Shown: positions 58,205 to 64,000 of the stretch, one piece after another
Numbering within the stretch: position 1 is the first letter of the stretch
Layout of the letters: every line of letters begins with the position of its first letter
Source of the DNA: Wolfiporia cocos
Taxonomy: Eukaryota > Basidiomycota > Agaricomycetes > Polyporales > Phaeolaceae
DNA: 64,000 nt
Direction: 5' to 3'
Assembly: GCA_029448655.1 (NCBI GenBank)
Contig: JACCLO010000001.1
Coordinates: forward strand, 1,116,001 to 1,180,000
Program-made: the position numbers and the translations under genes
Notes under the pieces: model-generated
Told to the model about the DNA's origin: nothing
What the model saw: the letters and a program-made list of their open reading frames with translations, nothing else
Databases searched by the model: none

Positions 58205-58736
58205 TGTTACAGTCTATGCAGGATGTATTGATTTTTCCTCTCTGACACCTCACTGAACAATGGGACTTAGCATTCAACTGCTTCACTGTGTGTATTCTGG
58301 GGATCCCCATGCAAATAGAGACCCCGTTTCATGTATAACACCCTATGCCCACAGCTTCCAGTTGTATCACGTGTATTCTGTGTCTAACCACAGGTGTTCT
58401 CATGTTTCAGCTCTTGTTGCATTCAACTGCAACAATTCTTATCTGACTACTTAGCATGCTAGCCTTATGGACTTAATGGTAGTAATATCAAGGACACTGT
58501 GACCCCGTCAATAATAGCAGTATATAATCCAATGTATATACTGACCAAGTTCCTTAGCTCGACCTTGTTGAACTACAAGGATCCTATACTCATTCTTGAA
58601 GCTTAGGAAACTAAGTCCTCACTTGTATATCAAAGCTCTGACTCTTCAGTACCAACCCTCAGAGTTCAACTAGTAGTGCACTACTTGACTCGCTAAGTAA
58701 CTCGCTCTAGCTATTTAGCTGAACAGATATATAACA
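58205..58736 (+). repeat. Solo LTR, L2a family, opposite orientation
   Basis: This 532-bp copy starts TGTTACAGTC and ends ATATAACA with a perfect gctcc duplication (58200-58204 and 58737-58741). It lies in the LINE 3' region in the opposite orientation to most L2a copies. Confidence 0.85.
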
Positions 58737-59820
58737 GCTCCTCCCTGTTCTTTGCAAATTAACCTGAACTAGACATATTCAATCTTGACTCTTACAATGC
58801 ATCACTGGACATGCCTTCATTGGTGAATACTACCAACATTTCATCCCTACCAAACCAATCACATGTCCTTGCAACAATGTCACTGTACAAACTCGATGAC
58901 ATGTCATTCTTGTTACGGAACGAATATCCATTCAGCGTGAATAACCAAGTCGAGTTACTCAGCATTCCAAGTAGCGCACTACTTTGTCGGACTCCTCAGA
59001 GTCAGAGCGTCGATATACAAGCTGCAGGCTTAATTGCTCAAGCCCTTGAGAATGAGTATAAGATCCTTGTAATTCAACAAGGTCGAGCTGAGGAACTCGA
59101 TTGGTATTTACATCAGGTTATATACTGTGATTTGTTAATCGGGGTCATAGTGTCCTTGGTACTGCTACTATTAAGTCCATCAAGCTAACGATATAAGTAA
59201 TAAGGGAGAAGTGTGGTGGTTGAGTGCAACAAGGGATGAAACATAGAACTACTGTGGTTAGACACAGAATATCAGCTAGAACGTGATACGAACACGGAGA
59301 GTGGGCATAGGGTTGTTAGACATGAAACAGGGCCTATGGTTGAGCAGAGGTCCCTAGAAATAGAGTGCACAATGTAGCGGTTGAATGCTAAGTCCTCTTT
59401 CATGATGAGGTGTCTCCAGGATATTCGAGTGTACCTATAGAAATCGTAACAATTCTCCACTGCCCTATAAAAGACCACACCAGATACATTCTCTGCCATG
59501 CATCACCATCCCTACAACTATCCTTCCTCCTTGGTACCATCCATAGCTAGCAGGCACTTGTATCCTTCTTCAAACAATCCTGTACTTTCCTCAAGCAAGA
59601 CATCCCACTGATTGTATTTGACCCTGGGTAAGCCTTTCCCTCTGCCATTATCAGCACCCACCATGACCAATCTACAATACATAACTAAGTATGACCCATA
59701 ACACTGCCCTACTCATTACCATGGCACTTTTTATTTCCAATGTAGCTCTAGTTAGCTGCTGCACATGTACATAGGTTACTGACTGTGGGGTATAATTGGT
59801 TCTCTCTTCCTCACTTAGCA
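58737..59820 (+). pseudogene. LINE C-terminal region and 3' end
   Basis: Around the LTR at 58911-59451, broken frames continue the LINE after RNase H. The stretch 59747-59815 ends in tgactgtggggtataat and a CT-rich tail, matching the 3' end of the minus-strand LINE fragment near 6660-6715. This shared tail marks the LINE terminus. Confidence 0.5.
58911..59451 (-). repeat. Solo LTR, L2a family
   Basis: The 541-bp LTR starts TGTTACGG and ends TCGTAACA with a perfect attct duplication (58906-58910 and 59452-59456). It has an intermediate number of CpG sites. Confidence 0.9.
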
Positions 59821-59996
59821 ACTGCTCCCAAGCCAAAGAGATCAAGTTGGCACCCTACTCTATCAGCTTGGCAAGAAGCAGACTCAATAGTCACACCATC
59901 AGGCTGTAGTGCCCTGAAGGAAGCCACCACATGTCTGTCCTCAGCCTTGGAGGTCCTTATCCATGCCACCCACATGGAAACCGGCATCATGCTATG

Positions 59997-60528
59997 TGTT
60001 ACGATTTCTACAGGTACACTCAGTGTATCCCGTTGATGCCTCACTAGGTATGAGGACTTGGTGTTCAACCACTTTATTGCATGCTCAATTCTAGGGGGCC
60101 TCCACTCAACTGTAGGCCCTGTTTCATGTACAACAGCCCTATGCCCATAGTCTGTCCCCCCATCTCGTTCTGGCTGATATCGTATGTCCAACCATACATC
60201 TTCCATGTTTCATCCCTTGTTGCATGCAACCACGACCCTTCTCCTTTGTTGCTTATGTCGTTAGCCCAACAGACTTAATGGTAGCAGTACCAAGGACACT
60301 ATGAACCCGATTAGCAAATCGTAGTATAAAACCCGATGTAACTACCAGCCGAGTTCCTCAGCTCAACCTTGTTGAATTACAAGGATCTTATACTCGTTCT
60401 CAAAGGCTTGAGCAATTAAGCCTGCAGCTTGTATATCGACACTCCGACTCTGCAGAGTCCGACGAGTAGTGCACTACTTGATACACTGACTTAGTTACTC
60501 GCACTGAATGGATATTCAATCCGCAACA
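59997..60528 (+). repeat. Solo LTR, L2a family, opposite orientation
   Basis: The 532-bp LTR starts TGTTACGATT and ends CCGCAACA with a perfect ctatg duplication (59992-59996 and 60529-60533). The flanking open sequence (THMETGIMLC/DNISAILYDI) rejoins on its removal, so it entered another decayed coding sequence that I cannot name. Confidence 0.85.
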
Positions 60529-61960
60529 CTATGTGACAACATCTCTGCCATTCTGTATGACATTTGGGATGTTTGGATGATGATGTTATAGAGATAACAC
60601 ACTTTGGACACATAGAGGGCTTCAGCATGGAGGACGACCACATCAAGCATACCTAGATCTCTGCCTCAACTGTGTCCTTATTGCCCTTGCTACTTACCTG
60701 AATAAACACCAATCCAGTCACTTCCACAACTCTGCATCACATCGTGAGAAAGCATTCAACTGCATAGTTAGACCTGGCATCATCTTCTCTTTGTGGCTAA
60801 CATTCAGGCATGTAGTGGGCAGTTTGCAAGCAATGCATAGAATAATAGTGCAAGTGGCTGCCATCTTGGCAACAGCTTGTTGAAAAACCTCATACGTGCA
60901 TGAGTGCCTGTGTCAGGCAGGATGTGCACAGACAGGAAGATCTCCTATGCACTGACTCAGATGCCCTTGGCACTGCAAAGCTCCATGTCAAGATTGATGA
61001 TACTCGACGATGTGCCAGTCGGATAGTTTGTGAACGGGTCAGGTGGGTGAGCAGCAGGCCTTGCAAAGGACACGCAACAGAAGGCAAAAGCAAAGGCAGC
61101 AGCGGTGTTGCTGCTCTCTTGCCTGATGAGTCTTGAACTGACGTCGCACACGAACGCTGCGTTCGTCATTGATGAGCAATCCATGACTACCATCATCACC
61201 GGGTATCCAGCTAGCGAGATGGGGAAGCAAGAGGGGAGACCACTGCGAGGAAAAGGGGAAGCAGAGGAGGAGAAAGCGAAATGAAGAGATAGCCGGTGCA
61301 CTAGCTCGACGCTCCATCTCACCATGCCCATCCATAAATTTGCGTCGCAGCCCACGTACATGCTGCAGCCATGAGCTGGATGCACGTGCCTTGTGTGAAG
61401 GAAGGCGAGCGGTAGTAAGCAGCAGGCTGTATGAGAGAGAGACGTGACACTTCCAAACGTGAGGAAGAGCGTTATGCTAGAGCCACTCCAAATTGACCAG
61501 ATTGCGTCCCTTCGGAATGGTTCTGACCATTTATTATGGGAGCATGCCATGTATAATATCATGGAGATAGTGCTGAGATGTAACAAATCGGTACTCATAT
61601 AGGAAGGTGTACAGTCAATTAATGTATCTGTACCTGATCACATTGATGGACTGATGCTGGCGGCGACGACCGCGCATGTTCGTGACTGGCATAGTCCGGC
61701 GATCGACGTGGGTGTTGAAACGTTGATGTCCCATTGGACCGTGGCGGCTATCACTTGAAGTGCACGCTCAAGCTCAGCTTCATTGTCCGAAGAAGTGGCG
61801 CGGCGCTTCAGCCACCGCGGAGTTTCAAAAGGCCATGCAAACCGTGTGGGACATTAACCTCAAGTCGTAGTCGCGCTCGGTAGAGTGCACGACTTGCGCA
61901 TTGCCCACAAATTGCGCTGATGTACGGCCGCATCAGAGAGGTGCAATTGGCAGTAGTGGC
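60529..61960. other. Decayed repeat region, no supported gene
   Basis: The first 600 bases continue a broken plus-strand frame of unknown, probably transposon, origin. From 61130 a block related to 37280-37500 is present. A 213-residue minus-strand open frame at 60957-61598 spans both and has no domain, so it is not accepted as a gene. Confidence 0.35.
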
Positions 61961-62078
61961 GAGCGGCGGCAGTGAATGTCAACTTGAGGACTTGCTGTAC
62001 ACTGTTTCAACGGCGTCGAGACCGTTGCGACAAGGGACAGCACTGCGGATCGAGTGTGCCAATCTGAACAGTCAAGTG

Positions 62079-62339
62079 CTACACACCATTCTCCTTGCGG
62101 CGGACCCGGCGCTTGCCCTCCTTATCATTCCGACGATTGCGCTTGGGCACAGCGGGGACAGCGACCCTGTCGCCAAGAGCGGGGAGGAGATGGGCGAAGC
62201 GGTCGGAGAGGCCGGGGGTGCGCAGGATGGCGGGGAAGGACATCGGCACTGGCCCCTCAGTCAGTGCAGCGGGAGCGGGCGCAGTGGGCTGGACAGAGAC
62301 GGCGGTGGCGGTAGCGTCCATGGCGGTGAGAGCACACAT
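62079..62339 (-). CDS. Possible orphan exon of an unrecognised gene
   Basis: The minus frame starts MCALTAMDATATAVSVQ, is GC-rich and has a mixed-composition, protein-like sequence (FPAILRTPGLSDRFAHLLPA followed by basic KRNRRNDKEGKRR). It ends near a possible gtgtgt donor, but reading beyond either acceptor soon meets stops. It may be a gene fragment carried with the duplicated DUF6533 flank. The overlapping plus-strand frame is Gly/Ser-rich and less plausible. Confidence 0.3.
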   Translation of the reverse strand: MCALTAMDATATAVSVQPTAPAPAALTEGPVPMSFPAILRTPGLSDRFAHLLPALGDRVAVPAVPKRNRRNDKEGKRRVRRKENGV

Positions 62340-62866
62340 GGCAGAGGCAGCCGGGCGCAGGCAACGGCGAACAGCTGGCGCAAGCTTAATCTCTAGTGGC
62401 GTCCGCTTCCGATCACATCAATCTCGCTCGATCACGCGAGAGTGACATCGCGCATAGCGATGCGCGTCGACAGCGAAATCAACGATTGCATCTTGTGGCA
62501 CCATCGTCAACGAGGTTCAATTCTGCAAAACGACAACAAAGCGAGTCAATTCCCGAGTCACAGCGAGGACCGCGTTCGGCTAGCAATGAGCCATGCTCTC
62601 GGCGGCTCACATGAGGATGCGTTCGTCCCAACTTCAAGACTTATCTGATGTAGTGATTCAGAGAATGATGCATCCTGTGTCGATCAGTGATGAGATATCT
62701 TGGTGTAATCGACTGATTTCCTATCGTATGAGGCCGTAGCAATATCTCTAGCAATTAACCGAGTACAGGACCAGACCTCATATAGATATATGAGCTTCCG
62801 CCTGTGTCATATTTTTCTGCTGCACTGCAACCCTTCCAGTAGTCCAAGACACTCTGTGCTGACGAA

Positions 62867-64000
62867 ATGTCCTTGCCTACGAGTTATCCTGCTGTGATGG
62901 CAATCGACACTATAACACAGATGTAAGTATGCCTTTAGTGTCCCATGCCATTCGTAGACAACATCCTGGATGACATTTCGCGCGTCAGTTCTACCACAAA
63001 CTACTGTTTCGCTGCTGTTGCGGGTAACTCACTTTTAGCCATCTATTTCGCTACCTAACAGACCCGCGTACAGCGCTGGTTGTTTACGAACACATCATCA
63101 CTTTCGACCAGGAGGTTCTTGCTATTTGGCGATATCGTATGACAGGAGCTACTATTCTCTTTCTCTTCAATCGATATTTGCTCTTGTTAACTGCCATCTC
63201 CAACGTGCTTAATACACTCAATTGGACTTCTGTTCAGGTGAGTCGTTGAAAGCAGCAACAAGCAGGATTCTAACGATCTCGGTGGCAGTTGTTGCGTGCT
63301 TCATATCCTTATCTTGATTACATATTTTGATCAGACATACAACTCCACTAGTTGCGACGCAGGGAGTGTACTGTGGGGCGTTACATGCGTCTTATCGATG
63401 ATAGCCGCAGCAGGTAAGCCTTGCAACGTATATCGAGATCGATTCGTGTATGGCATCCTACAGGATTCTCGGCACTCCGCGTCTTCGCTATTACGGGACG
63501 AAAGTGGCATTGGGCATTGTTGGCCTTATTGACGGGCCTTGTTCCCGCCATAACCTACTTCGTTGTTCGTGCCCTTATCTCGTGACTCTTGTTTCTGTAC
63601 ACCAATTATCCAGACCATCAACTCACTGGTATCAGTGCGCCTCTAATTCTTACCCCTACGTGACCTTTTTGGCTGGCATACCGCAATGCGCGCATACTAT
63701 GCCTCTCTCTGACAGCGTCTATGACAGGTAAACAGCACATTTAGAGATGGGGACCTGAGCTGATCATATTGTTAGATGTACGCCAATAAACAAAGATGAT
63801 TGACGGCTCTAATCACATCGTGCACAGTGCTCATCACAACGCGCATATGCGCCATAGTCTCAGACTTGGTTGTGGTTGTTGCCACATGGTTGTATGCACT
63901 CCCTTGTGCAAAACGTGTCTCAGACACTCAAATCAAGACACCTCTGATGGTCGTGATCGTCAGAGATGGTGAGGCGATCGAGCACAATTCACTAGCATCC
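62867..64000 (+). CDS. DUF6533-type multi-pass membrane protein, paralogue C (partial)
   Basis: The gene runs off the right edge. Exon 1 starts MSLPTSYPAVMAIDTIT at 62867 and ends at 62922; exon 2 is 62989-63023; exon 3, 63062-63237, holds the DUF6533 block (VVYEHIITFDQEVLAIWRYR) and a membrane segment. Exon 4 starts at 63335 after a 97-base intron, and the next begins GFSALRVFAITGRKWHWALL. The region YQCASNSYPYVTFLAGIPQC and a later ATRICAIVSDLVVVVATWL-like exon near 63830 match paralogues A and B. It supplies the 5' exons that the other two lack or have lost. Splice sites for the later exons were not all fixed. Confidence 0.65.

Noticed and set aside
60957..61598. 213-residue minus-strand open frame
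   Set aside because: No domain, spans two unrelated repeat blocks, composition not protein-like.
61920..62396. 158-residue plus-strand frame, Gly/Ser-rich
   Set aside because: Low-complexity antisense of a more plausible minus-strand exon; no motif.
1..64000. CRISPR arrays, operons, ribosome binding sites or rRNA genes
   Set aside because: None seen; the sequence is fungal nuclear DNA with spliced genes.

Overview
The window looks like a repeat-rich stretch of a filamentous basidiomycete genome (Agaricomycetes, probably a polypore-type fungus). The evidence is short GT-AG introns with CTAAC branch points, proteins of basidiomycete-expanded families (F-box/LRR, DUF6533-type membrane proteins, Cas1/PC-esterase, a RING-associated protein with the IYVIGGYYPPNH motif), and chromodomain Gypsy elements, LINEs, pogo, IS630-like and hAT elements typical of these fungi. 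Nothing prokaryotic was seen.

Only a few host genes are convincing. A three-exon PC-esterase/Cas1-like gene (15343-18015, minus) looks intact. An F-box/LRR gene (21141-22798, minus) needs one splice or frameshift to join its two parts. Three paralogous DUF6533-type membrane protein genes lie at 31971-33632 (minus), 34831-36457 (plus) and 62867 to beyond the right edge (plus). The first two form a head-to-head inverted duplication. A RING-family gene at 12811-14173 is truncated before its RING finger.

Nearly everything else is nested transposons. From left to right: an inactivated IS630-like transposase (1-2616); a 2.1 kb TA-flanked inverted-repeat element (4522-6648); a LINE fragment (6651-10290) carrying an LTR-like insert, an hAT MITE and a 0.96 kb LTR-like element; a MULE-type MITE with a Harbinger-type MITE inside it (22818-23906) that abuts the F-box start codon; a complete but dead pogo element with TA target sites (23992-27641) split by two solo LTRs; a 2.8 kb stack (28723-31551); the 3' part of a chromodomain Gypsy between two inverted LTRs (40294-44025); a broken unknown gene split by two LTRs (44026-47228); and a LINE (49176-59820) cut up by many LTRs and one CACTA-like element.

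Two LTR families dominate. L1 (TGTCACA...TGTCA) and L2 (TGTTACGG...CCGTAACA) are mostly solo LTRs with 5-bp target-site duplications. At several sites, removing the LTR plus one duplication rejoins the interrupted reading frame, so insertion order can be read directly. In both families the TATA-like box sets a sense direction, and the downstream (U5) end carries a short hairpin whose arms change together between copies. L2 copies also form a graded series of CpG loss that acts as a relative clock. No element in the window has an intact transposase or polymerase; the MITEs and solo LTRs must have been moved by copies elsewhere.
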